Shown here: positions 7,020-17,010 of the stretch, in pieces
How positions within the stretch are numbered: the stretch's first letter is position 1
How the letters are laid out: the number at the start of each line of letters is the position of its first letter
NCBI GenBank assembly: GCA_023251755.1
Contig: JAHEYF010000030.1
Location: 1-46,838 of the forward strand
Origin: Bacteroidota bacterium
Lineage (GTDB): Bacteria; Bacteroidota; Bacteroidia; B-17B0; Aurantibacillaceae
Direction: 5' to 3'
DNA length: 46,838 nt
The notes under the pieces: generated by a model
Databases searched by the model: none
Told to the model about the DNA's origin: nothing
The model's input: only the letters and a program-made list of their open reading frames with translations
Position numbers and translations under genes: made by a program

Positions 7020-10000
7020 ATGAAAAATGTGTTTATACCCATCCTGTTTATCGTTTCGATAACAGTACAGGCCCAGCATGCGGGCTCATTGCCTAAGGCA
7101 GAGAATACCTGCGGGCATTCAGAACATGCACTTCATTATTACAACTGGCAGGAGGTGGAACACAGCTTTGCCCAGCGCATGCACATCCCTTTGTCTAAAT
7201 GCAGGCCTTTTTTCAGTTACGCTTTTAGCCAGGCTTATTTAAGTATGAATGAATACAGGGCAGGTGTAAAAGCCGGCGCCATCAGCCAGTACAACGCAAC
7301 AGCGTACTGGCTCAACAAATTAGCCGGCTGCGAAGACCTGTATAAAAACAAGTACCTGCCACAACTTGCAACAGCCAAAGGAATAAACAGTCCCATGGCT
7401 TCCTGCAACAACCTCGACTTTGGTTCGGGTACGCTCAGCAACTGGACGGGTCAGTGGAACAACCAGGGCACTGCGGGCAACATTAATAACAACGGGGTTA
7501 TTCAGGGTTATGGCAACATCACCGTTAACGGCATGAATACCGGGGGTACCAATTCCATGAATTATGTGCATGAAATATGTACCGCCGGGCAGGACCCCAA
7601 TGTACCCATCAGCCGTGTGCCGCCGGGACATACCTATTCATTGCGTTTGGGGAACGACAGCGCCTTTCGGAGAAACATTGCTTCGCCGACGAATCCCACT
7701 TTTTTACCCTTTCATCACCAGGTTATTGCCAATACATTTTTAGTAACGCCTGCCAATAAAACCATTACGTATTGGTACGCTGTTGCTTTAACCCAAAGTT
7801 CGTCGGCCCCGCATCCGCAAAACATGCAGCCTTATTTTAAAATAAGAATGTACGATTCGGCGGGCGCTGAAATTATGTGTGTACACTATGATGTAGATGC
7901 CACTTCGGCTGCTACCATCGGTGGTTTTCATACTAAATTAGACGCCAGCGGCACCAACCAGTTTTTGTACAAAGACTGGAGCCCGGTGTTTATTCCCTTA
8001 ATTAATTATATGGGGCAAACGGTTACCATTACGTTCGAAACCTCAGATTGTGCCGGGGGCGGGCATTTCGGTTATGCTTACCTCGCTGTGGATTGCACTC
8101 CTTTTGCAGAAATAAATATAAGCACTGATCCCTGTAAAGCCATTAAGACTTTAACTGCGCCTCCCGGATTGTCTACCTACGCCTGGGTTGGAACAGGCCC
8201 CATTATTGGTCCCGCCAACACGCAAAGCATAACAGTGAACACAGCAGGTACCTATACAGTGACCATGACCACCCTTGGAAACAGTGGCAATACCTGTACT
8301 TTTAGTCTTGATACAACTGTTACTGCCCCGCCTCCTTTGCTGGTGGCTTCTTTCACCACCGATTCAGTCTGCCAGGGATCGGGCCCCACACATTTTACCG
8401 ATCATTCCATTTTGTATGGCGATAGTATTGTAGCGTGGAACTGGAATTTTGGGGACGGAACAAATGCCACCACCACCAACCCCTCTCATCTGTACACCTC
8501 TTCCGGAAATTTCCAGGCAATATATACCATATCGGTTAGTAACGGCTGTACTTATAAGGATACGGTAAATGTAATTGTCTACCCACAACCCATTGCCTCA
8601 TTTTATACCGTGCCCACCTGCCTGGGTTCGGCTACCGAGTTTCACAATACCTCAACAGGTACAGGGACTTACAGCTGGACTTTTGGAAATGCCAATGCAG
8701 TGTCTGCCTCGCAAAACCCGCAGTATACTTACCCCGTAGCCGATACGTATACGGTTGGTTTAACACTTGTAAGTCCGAATGCCTGCGTGTCGAGTTATAC
8801 AAGCACTACCACAATTCTTCCTATTCCGCAGCTGACGCTGGTTTCGCCTGCACCGCTGTGTGCCGAAACACCTGTGCCGCTTCTCAATTACAGCCTTAGT
8901 CCCAACGATACCAATGCCACTTACACCTGGATCAATACCAATGTTTTGATTGGTTTGCCGGCATCGGGGACTGGTCTTCCACCTTTGTTTACGACTGCTC
9001 AAAATACAAGCAGCACAAACATAGTAGGTATCGTCAGTGTTACACCCAGCTTAAATGGTTGCACCGGCCCCCCGGCTTACGATACTATAAGGCTTAAGCC
9101 TACACCACACATCAGTCATCCCGATATTGATTTTTGCGCAACGGCTGCTTCGGGGAATATTGTATTTACTGCTGTTCCGGCAGTACCCAACAACAATATC
9201 AGCTGGACGAATACAACACCCGGATCCGGCATTGGTTTGCCTGCTGTTACTGGTTTAGGGAACATTCCTTCGTTTACCGGTACCAATAGTTCCGTCACTC
9301 TTCAAACAGCTGTTGTTTCTTTACAGGCCGTATTAAATGGCTGCACCGGACCTGCTTCTCTTTTTTCAATCGGTATCAATCCCAAACCCACAGCCAACTT
9401 TATTGCTTCGGTGGCCTGTAGTGGTGCTCCCATACAGTTTGCCGATACCTCTGTAATTGGTACAGGCAGTATTGTTAACTGGGCCTGGGACTTCAACAAC
9501 GATGGTATTTACAACGAAGACAGTGTAAAACACCCTGTGTATACTTTGGCGCCTGCCGGCAACCACCCGGTTGGCTTATTGGTAAGCAGCAACAAAGGTT
9601 GCACCAATGATACTTCAATAATAGTCTGTGTAAACCCCAACCCCGTAGTCAGCTTTAGTGCCGACAGTGCGGGTTGCACAATTTTTAACACTGAATTTAC
9701 CGGCACTGCGTCGGTTGCTGCCCCGCAATACATACAAAGCTGGTTGTGGGATTTCGGAAACGGGCAGACTTCAGTAAACGGAAGCGGCTTCACGAGCAAT
9801 GTGGTGTTTCCTCCTGTATCTGCCCAGTTTATTGATACTTCGCATACACAAATACAAAGCTACACGGTGTCTGTTAAAGTAGTCAGCAATATTGGCTGTA
9901 CCACAATTCTAACAAAAAATAACTTTGTACACGTCTACCCCCAACCCAAAGCCGCATTTACCTGGGGCGCTGCCGATGCCGATGTACTTGACCCTACACT

Positions 10001-10496
10001 TTATTTTTATTCACAGGCTATCGGCGCTTCGGGCCCTCATGCGTACAACTGGAATTTTGGAGATGTGTTTAATCCAACAGGCAATTCGTCTGTACTTGCC
10101 AACCCCTGGCACACCTATAGCGATCAGCAACCCTACACCTATACGGTAATGCAGGTGGTTGAAAACAATTACGGCTGTATAGATTCCGTTGTACAGGATG
10201 TGCTGATCCACCCGGCTTTTACTTTTTATATTCCCAATGCCTTTACTCCCAATCACGATGGGAAGAACGATGGCTTTAAGGGAACAGGTATTGGTATTGA
10301 TAATTCAAGCTATAATTTGTGGATATTCGACCGCTGGGGCAACCAGGTTTTTCATTCGAATGACCTGGAAGAAACCTGGAACGGAAGAATGGAAGGGACG
10401 CTGGTACAGGAAGACACTTATGTATGGAAAGCCGGTTTCAGGGATGTACTCGGCCATAACCATCAATACAAAGGTATAGTTACCGTGGTGAGGTGA
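7020..10496 (+). CDS. Large secreted PKD-repeat protein with T9SS type B (gliding-motility-associated) C-terminal domain
   Basis: An 1158-residue cell-surface or secreted adhesin-like protein. The signal peptide ends at about residue 19 (VQAQ). Residues 20-360 contain a Cys-containing N-terminal region and a jelly-roll-like part with YTYSL-type strands and YWYAVAL. From about 440 on there are repeated PKD and PKD-like domains, recognisable by WNWNFGDG, YSWTFGN, WAWDFNNDG, WLWDFGNG and YNWNFGD, plus two related LNGCTGP modules near residues 650-790. The end, from YIPNAFTPNHDGKNDGF to the last residue, is the type B sorting domain, with the WIFDRWGNQVFHS motif. T9SS would export it and a PorU-like protease would remove the domain. 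It has no partner gene and converges on the MG2/plug gene. Confidence 0.92.
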   Translation: MKNVFIPILFIVSITVQAQHAGSLPKAENTCGHSEHALHYYNWQEVEHSFAQRMHIPLSKCRPFFSYAFSQAYLSMNEYRAGVKAGAISQYNATAYWLNKLAGCEDLYKNKYLPQLATAKGINSPMASCNNLDFGSGTLSNWTGQWNNQGTAGNINNNGVIQGYGNITVNGMNTGGTNSMNYVHEICTAGQDPNVPISRVPPGHTYSLRLGNDSAFRRNIASPTNPTFLPFHHQVIANTFLVTPANKTITYWYAVALTQSSSAPHPQNMQPYFKIRMYDSAGAEIMCVHYDVDATSAATIGGFHTKLDASGTNQFLYKDWSPVFIPLINYMGQTVTITFETSDCAGGGHFGYAYLAVDCTPFAEINISTDPCKAIKTLTAPPGLSTYAWVGTGPIIGPANTQSITVNTAGTYTVTMTTLGNSGNTCTFSLDTTVTAPPPLLVASFTTDSVCQGSGPTHFTDHSILYGDSIVAWNWNFGDGTNATTTNPSHLYTSSGNFQAIYTISVSNGCTYKDTVNVIVYPQPIASFYTVPTCLGSATEFHNTSTGTGTYSWTFGNANAVSASQNPQYTYPVADTYTVGLTLVSPNACVSSYTSTTTILPIPQLTLVSPAPLCAETPVPLLNYSLSPNDTNATYTWINTNVLIGLPASGTGLPPLFTTAQNTSSTNIVGIVSVTPSLNGCTGPPAYDTIRLKPTPHISHPDIDFCATAASGNIVFTAVPAVPNNNISWTNTTPGSGIGLPAVTGLGNIPSFTGTNSSVTLQTAVVSLQAVLNGCTGPASLFSIGINPKPTANFIASVACSGAPIQFADTSVIGTGSIVNWAWDFNNDGIYNEDSVKHPVYTLAPAGNHPVGLLVSSNKGCTNDTSIIVCVNPNPVVSFSADSAGCTIFNTEFTGTASVAAPQYIQSWLWDFGNGQTSVNGSGFTSNVVFPPVSAQFIDTSHTQIQSYTVSVKVVSNIGCTTILTKNNFVHVYPQPKAAFTWGAADADVLDPTLYFYSQAIGASGPHAYNWNFGDVFNPTGNSSVLANPWHTYSDQQPYTYTVMQVVENNYGCIDSVVQDVLIHPAFTFYIPNAFTPNHDGKNDGFKGTGIGIDNSSYNLWIFDRWGNQVFHSNDLEETWNGRMEGTLVQEDTYVWKAGFRDVLGHNHQYKGIVTVVR

Positions 10497-10526
10497 TGCA
10501 GGTTCAATCTTTTTTTAGACCGGCCC

Positions 10527-12221
10527 TTATTTAGCTACCCTGATTGTTTTGGTTTTAAAAATGAGTTCGCCCTTATTATTCATCCCTTTTACAATGATTT
10601 CGTAATAGGAAACATGGTCTGCTGAATAAAATTTCAGGCTTTGTTTTCCGTTTTCCAGTACAACGTTGGGGTTCCAATACAAGGTGTTTCTAAAGTCTGG
10701 CGCTTTGTTTTGAGCATCAGCCTTTTTCTGAAATTTTTCAAAAGACACAGTCTGTTCCGGGTTGTATGTAATATACTCAACAACCGAAACATCTTTTGGT
10801 AATTCCAGTCCTCCAAAATCTCCGTTTACAGATTTAATATTTACAATTCCGTTCAGTACTTCTCCACCATAAACATAGGGTTCGGCAATTACTGCAACCG
10901 ATAGTATGCTGGAAGGGCTGAGGCTCAGCAATTGAGTATGATCATGAAACGGAACATTGTCGAGTAATATTAAAGCCTGTGGCATAACTTCTTTGTGTAT
11001 CCTGTCCGAAACTTCAATATAAGGCTGGTTCTTTTTCTTTTTCACTTTGGTGTAGGCTACAATTTCATCCAGTATTTCGGTCATAGAGTTAAGGGCAATA
11101 TAATCTTTCATAAAAGTTATTTTGGAGTCTTCGTCAAATGGGTCGGGGAGCGGGGGCAGGAATTTTTTGCTTGTTGGAATGCTGTTGTTAAATGCAGTGG
11201 TCACCTGCTGGTTCATATACATTTCATTGATCAAAGAAATTTTAGCGCTGTCAATAATTTCAGGAATATAAGCCGGTGAAATAAATGCTGTGGCAAAATC
11301 ATTGTTTATTAAAACTTTTGTTTCCAGGTCTGTTTGTTTTTGAGTGCAGATATAGACCTGCTGGCTCTCATTTACATTTGGCAAAGACACCATAAATGTC
11401 CCGTCCGCTTTTGTTCGTGTAACATGGAATTGTTTGTTTTTTTCTTTTATGGATACGTAAACCAATACACCCTTTAAAGCCTGGCTGTTTTTCGCATCAA
11501 TCACTTTTCCGGAAATACTAAGCGGCCTGATTTCGGGATAAGTCATCAATTGAATGGCGGTATCAGCGCTTCTGTCCGCTTTAAAATAAGTATTCATACC
11601 TGCTTTTTCTTTTTGGTAGGAGCCTTTTTTTACCACACTTACCGATAAATTGACTTTTTCATTTCCTGTCAGGTCAATTGTAATTAAACTTCGGGGGGCG
11701 TAAATTTCCTGCGAAGTTTTTATGCCTATACTGGTGTCCGCTTCTTCAGGCTGATTGTTTTTGCGTATAGTTTGAAAAGCTTCCTTCGAAGGAAGCTCAG
11801 GATTAATAATGGTAAGTTCGCTGGTGTAAAAAAATTCTTTGGGGAAATTCCGCATATACAGCGTATAGGCCCTTAAATAATAATTACCACTAATACTATA
11901 CGAAGGTATTTCTATGCTGCCCGCGCTTATTCCATTTATGATTTGTTCTTTTTGCTGAAGAACAGGCTTGAGTTGTTGATCGTATAATTCAAGGTATAAA
12001 ACAGTACTCAGTGGAATGTTGGTCAGGCCCGGCACAAAACAATTGGCTTTAAACAACAGGGGTTCCCCGGCAAAATAAACAGACCTGTCGGTTGACAAAA
12101 TTATTTTCTCCCTTATTCCTGTTAAAGAGCCGGTTGGCGCAGTTTCCTTGCTCTGCGCTATTAAGTGCACTTGTAGCAGCAATAAAGGCAAAAGCAGACT
12201 TATTTTATTTTTCCAGCGCAT
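10527..12221 (-). CDS. Exported MG2-like / TonB-plug-like protein
   Basis: A 564-residue periplasmic or outer-membrane-associated protein with a signal peptide ending after HLIAQ (residue 23). The first part, with LSTDRSVYFAGEPLLFKA around residue 45, matches the alpha-2-macroglobulin MG2-type beta-sandwich common in Bacteroidota. A carboxypeptidase-like regulatory domain follows at about 230-300 (ISGKVIDAKNSQALKGVLVY). Near 410-475 a plug-like segment appears (ALILLDNVPF, then VLNGIVNIKS) without a downstream barrel. It is the last gene of a four-gene operon with a TonB receptor and a DUF4249 lipoprotein and starts 11 bp after the latter, so it probably works with the receptor at the outer membrane. 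Substrate unknown. Confidence 0.8.
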   Translation of the reverse strand: MRWKNKISLLLPLLLLQVHLIAQSKETAPTGSLTGIREKIILSTDRSVYFAGEPLLFKANCFVPGLTNIPLSTVLYLELYDQQLKPVLQQKEQIINGISAGSIEIPSYSISGNYYLRAYTLYMRNFPKEFFYTSELTIINPELPSKEAFQTIRKNNQPEEADTSIGIKTSQEIYAPRSLITIDLTGNEKVNLSVSVVKKGSYQKEKAGMNTYFKADRSADTAIQLMTYPEIRPLSISGKVIDAKNSQALKGVLVYVSIKEKNKQFHVTRTKADGTFMVSLPNVNESQQVYICTQKQTDLETKVLINNDFATAFISPAYIPEIIDSAKISLINEMYMNQQVTTAFNNSIPTSKKFLPPLPDPFDEDSKITFMKDYIALNSMTEILDEIVAYTKVKKKKNQPYIEVSDRIHKEVMPQALILLDNVPFHDHTQLLSLSPSSILSVAVIAEPYVYGGEVLNGIVNIKSVNGDFGGLELPKDVSVVEYITYNPEQTVSFEKFQKKADAQNKAPDFRNTLYWNPNVVLENGKQSLKFYSADHVSYYEIIVKGMNNKGELIFKTKTIRVAK

Positions 12222-12232
12222 AAACAGGTAAT

Positions 12233-13402
12233 TTATTCAACCCAAAAATCAGGCTTTTTAAGGATCCCCTTTTTCCTGCAATCAATACATTTTTGGTCAT
12301 AGGTGGCAGCATCGCTGACCAGGCCAAAAAGGTAGATGGGCCAATCGGCAGGTTCTGTGATTAATAATTCTGATAAGAGGTCTCCGTCAAAGGGAGGAAC
12401 AGGTTTACCGCAATTGGTATCGTAAAAATAAGGGGGGCCTATTTTATCAACGAATACCCTTTTTTCGGATAAACCAGCAGCCATAAAAAAGCCCAGGGCA
12501 GGTTTATCCGGGTTCCTTACATTTATCACATTGCTTTTTACCTGGTAGGGTTGCTGGGCATAAAGTTCTCCCTGGTTTTCCATTATTTTTTTCAGGCTGT
12601 TCCAGTAAGTATAAGCAGACCTATTAATGGTAAGTTGCGTAACATTTAAGCTGTACCTGATTCGCAGCGCTTCTGAATAATTGTCTTCGTAATTTAGAGG
12701 GAAGCGTGTTAACAGTTCTTCGCTTTGAGAAGTTGTATTGAGTACATATATTTTTTTTATGGGCTCTGTTCTATAGCAGGTCAGCAGGGAGTCGTGGTTT
12801 GAAAATGGTTTGATGACCCCTCCCCCTTCATAATAATAGTAAATGAGCGTATCAACGTTAAATTTATACGTACACTCCAATTGCCATAAAAAGCAGGCAC
12901 TGTCTGTTAATGGTTTTTCAATATCAACAAAAAACTGGTAGCCGTTCCGGCCATAAAAAAATTTGGGATCAGCATGGTGTTCCACTTCTGCATACACCGA
13001 TTTAATTCCCGCGTCCTTTTTAATAAGCTGCTCCTCCGACTCGTACCTTTCGCCCCCGGGTGTTAATATCGTGCATTTGTATTTCCTTCCCACAATTCCC
13101 TGCAAACCTGTTAATGAATCTGTTTTATAAACACCGGCTGCAACTTCTGTTAAAATTTCCTGGTTGCCCTGGTCGTCCTTAATTTCAACCGTACAGTTTG
13201 AATAGGGTTTAATGGGCGAAAATTCCTTGATGGGCGAGGTTTTGGAAAGAGTAATGGTATAAGGCCCGGGGGCATCGGTAATCATCCCGTCAACCACCAA
13301 TAAATCTTCGTAAGTGCTGATGCTGGGCCTGAATTCTTTAACACAAGCGCTTAATACCAGCAACAGTAGAGGAAACAGTAGTTGAAAAAATTTAATTTTC
13401 AT
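12233..13402 (-). CDS. DUF4249 family lipoprotein
   Basis: A 389-residue lipoprotein. The signal peptide MKIKFFQLLFPLLLLVLSAC places the lipidated Cys at residue 20. The mature protein starts with VKEFRPSISTYEDLLVVDGM and carries the TITLSKTSPI motif near residue 55, both typical of DUF4249. In Bacteroidota this family almost always sits next to a TonB-dependent receptor, and a role as a surface lipoprotein partner of that receptor is inferred from this habit. Here the start overlaps the end of the TonB receptor gene by 11 bp, which implies translational coupling. A C-terminal CIDC pair near residue 378 could form a disulfide or hold a metal. No substrate specificity can be read from sequence. 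Confidence 0.9.
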   Translation of the reverse strand: MKIKFFQLLFPLLLLVLSACVKEFRPSISTYEDLLVVDGMITDAPGPYTITLSKTSPIKEFSPIKPYSNCTVEIKDDQGNQEILTEVAAGVYKTDSLTGLQGIVGRKYKCTILTPGGERYESEEQLIKKDAGIKSVYAEVEHHADPKFFYGRNGYQFFVDIEKPLTDSACFLWQLECTYKFNVDTLIYYYYEGGGVIKPFSNHDSLLTCYRTEPIKKIYVLNTTSQSEELLTRFPLNYEDNYSEALRIRYSLNVTQLTINRSAYTYWNSLKKIMENQGELYAQQPYQVKSNVINVRNPDKPALGFFMAAGLSEKRVFVDKIGPPYFYDTNCGKPVPPFDGDLLSELLITEPADWPIYLFGLVSDAATYDQKCIDCRKKGILKKPDFWVE

Positions 13403-16181
13403 AACTTCCGAGTTTTAAATTATAGGATAAGGATAGTATGGGGCTTCCAAATATAGAAAGCTGATACCCCTTAATTTGATTGCCTTCTTGTTTAAAATAA
13501 ATGGAATAAGGATTTTGACGGCCCAGCAGGTTGTAAACAGATATGCTCCATGAATCGTGAAGGGCTTTTTTTGATTTTAAATTGCCTTCATAATTCAAAG
13601 CCAGGTCTATTCTGAAATAGTCCGGAATCCGGTATTCATTTCTTTTTGAATAATGGGTGACGGGCATTCCGTTCAGGTAATAAATGGCGGTAGGAAATGT
13701 AATTGGCCTGCCGGTAGCATAAACAAGGTTGGTGGAAATATTCAGCCTGCGCGAAAATTTATAGTTGGCTACAATATTGAGTGCATGTGGTTTATCATAA
13801 TTTGCAGGATAAGGTATTCCAAAATTAATTTTCTCTTCGGGGCTTACTCCGTTTACCGCTACAATTGCCCTTGAATAGGTATAATTGATCCACCCGTTGA
13901 GCGCACCTTTCTGTTTTTTTAACATGAGTTCAGCACCATAAGCTTTTAAATTCCCTTGCAATACATCGGTTTCAGGAACGGGATTCACAATTATATTGGC
14001 CCCGTCTTTATATTCTACTAAATGCTGTACCTGTTTGTAATATAGTTCCGTTGAAAATTCAAGCGATTTTTTAAACAGGTTTTTAAAAAAACCAATTGAA
14101 TATTGTTTTCCATTCATTGGTTGAATGTGATTGTCTGCTAACTTCCATTTATCGGTGGGCGAAAGGGCAATGGTGTTTGAAAGCATAAAAATATACTGAT
14201 GGGCCTGGTTAAAACCTGCTTTTATGGACGAGGTTTCATTGATGGAATACCTGGCAGACAACCTCAGGTCGGGAGCCGAATACGATTTTATTTTAGCATT
14301 TTTAGGGTAATAAACCGTGTCCTGAATGTTTTCAAGTTCCAAAGGCAAGCCGGCCCCGTAAGTATAGGAAGTTTTAGGCCCCAGGTAAGTATACAAATTA
14401 TACCTTGCACCTGCGCTTATTGTAAAATGGCTGAACACTTCCCATTCTTCATTCGCATAAATACCACTTTCAAGGGCTTGTTCTTTACCCAGCAATAAGG
14501 GTTTAATGAATGAATTGCTGTTTAAAGGCAAATAATTTCCCTGATTTAAAACATAGAGAATACTGTTGGCGCCTAAGTTGAGGTGATGTCTTCGGTTGGG
14601 AACAAACAAAAAATTTGTTTTCGCCTCCAGGTGGTTCAGTTCATAATTTAATTTGTAGGCAGCCTTTTCCGATGCGGTATTGTTTTCTTTATAACCATAC
14701 TTGCTATAAATACTGCTAAATTCAAGTACATGTTTATTTTTAATATAGTGGCTTAGTTTTATTGAAGCTCCCATGTTCTGATAAGTGTAGGCTGTAAGCG
14801 TATTCAGTTTAATGTTATCATAACTGTAATAAGTCAATACATTGATTTTATTTTTATCGTTTAGTCTGAAAGAAAAATTGGTGATGATATCATCAAAGCG
14901 GGCTTTGCTATTTTTGATTGCATCCACATTAATCAGGTTAAGTACCCAGGAGGAGTAGGTTGACCGGGCGCCCACCAGGAAACTGCTTTTGCCTTTCACA
15001 AGCGGCCCTTCTGCAACTACATTTGCGGTTACCGGGCTCATACCACCTTGTAGGGAGAATTTTTTAGTATCACCCTGTTTGGCGGTCAAATCAAAAATGG
15101 AAGAGATGCGTCCGCCAAACTGAGCAGGGAAACTGCCTTTGTAAAGGTTCAAATCGCTGATGGCATTGGGTGTAAAAGCCGAAAAAAAACCAAGCAGGTG
15201 GTTGGGATTGTATACAGGAACCTGGTTCAGGTAAAACACATTTTGATCGGCAGGGCTGCCCCGGACATTAAACCCCGCAGTTCCCTCTCCAACGGATTGT
15301 ACCCCGGGAAGCAACAAGGTGGTTTTCAACATGTCGTTTTCTCCCATCATCTTTGGCAAATATTTGATGTCTTTTGAGCTGAGCTTTTCATGGCCCATTG
15401 TTGGTTTCTCTATGGCATTTGATCCATCAGCAATTATATCCACCTCGTTTAAGTCATTTATTTTATCGTTCAGCGAAAAATTTATTTTATCGTCTGCATA
15501 AACCTCCAGCTTATAGGTTTTATCAACACTCCCCGCATTTTTTAGATGAAGGGTATAAGTGCCCCTGGGTAATTGAATGGAATAAAACCCGGCTGTATCA
15601 GTATTGCTGCTCATTTTTAATTCTTCGATCACTAACAAGGCGCCTACTAATTTTTCTCCGTTCGCTCCTTTGGTTATGTGGCCGCTCATGACAGCATCTT
15701 TTTTATAAGCCCCGTTTTTTTTAGAACCCACTACTATTTTTTTAAGGCTTAAGTGGTTGTCAGTTGTCAGGTAATTACTCTTATTGAGAGATGCAGCCGG
15801 CTCTGACTGAGAATTTATTTTATCCTGCGCGCTAAAAAATGTCTTCGCCAATGCTGTTTGAATGGGTTTTTGTCTGGTTATTATAATGTTCCCCGCTTTA
15901 TCAATGATGGAGTAGAGCAACAAAGGGTTCAGGTTATTTTTAAGAACAATTTCCAGGGGCAGGCTGTCTTCTGCGATAAGAATATTAAACGACGGGATGC
16001 TGTCCTGGGAATAATAAAAGTGAAGCGGAAAATGAAGCTCTACCTGCCTTACAAATTTTCCCCAGTCCAGGTTATTGTAACTCTTATCTATAAAATAAGA
16101 TTGACCGACTAAGTCTGAAGACCAAAGCAGTTGAATTACAAACAGCATGTAATACCCTTTAATTTGTTTCAGACAGTTCAT
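13392..16181 (-). CDS. TonB-dependent outer-membrane receptor with STN-like and carboxypeptidase-regulatory N-terminal domains
   Basis: A 929-residue outer-membrane transporter. After a signal peptide (to about residue 27) comes an STN-like domain at 30-110, then a carboxypeptidase-regulatory-like domain at about 165-245 (MSGHITKGANGEKLVGALLV). The plug lies at about 265-380 (LPGVQSVGEGTAGFNVRG, then FYLNQVPVYNPNHLLGFF), and the rest is a 22-strand-type barrel ending in a beta-strand with aromatic residues. STN domains often signal to a FecR/sigma pair, but no FecR is adjacent. The ATG at 16181 is preferred to a GTG one codon upstream. It overlaps the upstream orphan gene by 23 bp and the DUF4249 gene by 11 bp, so the operon is tightly coupled. 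Confidence 0.92.
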   Translation of the reverse strand: MNCLKQIKGYYMLFVIQLLWSSDLVGQSYFIDKSYNNLDWGKFVRQVELHFPLHFYYSQDSIPSFNILIAEDSLPLEIVLKNNLNPLLLYSIIDKAGNIIITRQKPIQTALAKTFFSAQDKINSQSEPAASLNKSNYLTTDNHLSLKKIVVGSKKNGAYKKDAVMSGHITKGANGEKLVGALLVIEELKMSSNTDTAGFYSIQLPRGTYTLHLKNAGSVDKTYKLEVYADDKINFSLNDKINDLNEVDIIADGSNAIEKPTMGHEKLSSKDIKYLPKMMGENDMLKTTLLLPGVQSVGEGTAGFNVRGSPADQNVFYLNQVPVYNPNHLLGFFSAFTPNAISDLNLYKGSFPAQFGGRISSIFDLTAKQGDTKKFSLQGGMSPVTANVVAEGPLVKGKSSFLVGARSTYSSWVLNLINVDAIKNSKARFDDIITNFSFRLNDKNKINVLTYYSYDNIKLNTLTAYTYQNMGASIKLSHYIKNKHVLEFSSIYSKYGYKENNTASEKAAYKLNYELNHLEAKTNFLFVPNRRHHLNLGANSILYVLNQGNYLPLNSNSFIKPLLLGKEQALESGIYANEEWEVFSHFTISAGARYNLYTYLGPKTSYTYGAGLPLELENIQDTVYYPKNAKIKSYSAPDLRLSARYSINETSSIKAGFNQAHQYIFMLSNTIALSPTDKWKLADNHIQPMNGKQYSIGFFKNLFKKSLEFSTELYYKQVQHLVEYKDGANIIVNPVPETDVLQGNLKAYGAELMLKKQKGALNGWINYTYSRAIVAVNGVSPEEKINFGIPYPANYDKPHALNIVANYKFSRRLNISTNLVYATGRPITFPTAIYYLNGMPVTHYSKRNEYRIPDYFRIDLALNYEGNLKSKKALHDSWSISVYNLLGRQNPYSIYFKQEGNQIKGYQLSIFGSPILSLSYNLKLGSYEN

Positions 16182-16896
16182 CACAAAAGCGCATTAATTT
16201 GGTTAATTGTTCGTTCGAGGATTTGGTAAATTTAATCTTATTGTCTTTCAAATATTTTTTTATTTCCTTTTTGTTGTTGGGGTATAATTTTAAAAAAGCT
16301 TTTTTATTTTTTACGGCAATAAAGTTTACCTTATCAGATATGTAAAAGCTTGTTTTTATTTCGGAATAAAAACCGTAAGGTGTCACATCATTATAGGTGT
16401 TGATGAATGTCTTTTTGCGTTTAATGAATAGACTCATTTTGCCGCTATAGACCAATTCAAAATACCCCGACAGATGAAGAGCAGGTAAAAATTGGGCCAT
16501 GTTTACAAAGTGATAATTGTTAAAGCTAAAGGAAGTGACCCAGTTTTCTTTTGCAGTTATTCTTACCGTTGCTCCTGAGTCGAGCCCGGCCAATAAAATA
16601 AGCTGGTCGCTTTCGAGGTTGTACCGGGCACGGACATTTTTAAAAACATAGCCCTTTACATCAATCAGGGTGAGCCTGTCTTCATTTAAAAAAAAAGGAT
16701 TTCCGCCTGCGTTTGATCTTTCCGGCCGGTAAATTTCGCCCAGATTCAGCAGGTCGCTGGGCCCGTAATTTTTATCGGAAGCATTTATTAATTGTTTTAA
16801 AGCCAGTGAATCCTGTGCAAACACACTGCCGGTAAAAAAAAGAAATGCCGGTGTAAACCATAAGAATAATGTTCTTTTTATTTTTTGAAGGCGCAT
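16159..16896 (-). CDS. Secreted hypothetical protein heading the TonB operon
   Basis: A 245-residue exported protein with signal peptide MRLQKIKRTLFLWF... ending after SVFAQ (residue 28). The mature part is soluble, with several beta-strand-like stretches (LTLIDVKGYVFKNV, VRITAKENWVTSF) and a strongly basic C-terminal region rich in KK pairs (residues 195-235). I do not recognise a family; proteins of this kind often accompany TonB receptors in Bacteroidota. The ATG at 16896 is chosen over a GTG one codon earlier. It is the first gene of the operon, overlaps the receptor start by 23 bp, and might be a periplasmic sensor or stabiliser of the receptor's STN domain (inference only). Confidence 0.65.
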   Translation of the reverse strand: MRLQKIKRTLFLWFTPAFLFFTGSVFAQDSLALKQLINASDKNYGPSDLLNLGEIYRPERSNAGGNPFFLNEDRLTLIDVKGYVFKNVRARYNLESDQLILLAGLDSGATVRITAKENWVTSFSFNNYHFVNMAQFLPALHLSGYFELVYSGKMSLFIKRKKTFINTYNDVTPYGFYSEIKTSFYISDKVNFIAVKNKKAFLKLYPNNKKEIKKYLKDNKIKFTKSSNEQLTKLMRFCDELSETN

Positions 16897-17010
16897 CACG
16901 GTGTGTATTGAATAAAAAGCCCCGATTTTAATTTCTAAAACTAATTAAATTAAGGCCATTGGTTCGTGGAATTTTATACCTGGTTAGAAAAACTTCATAC
17001 CTGGTAAAAT

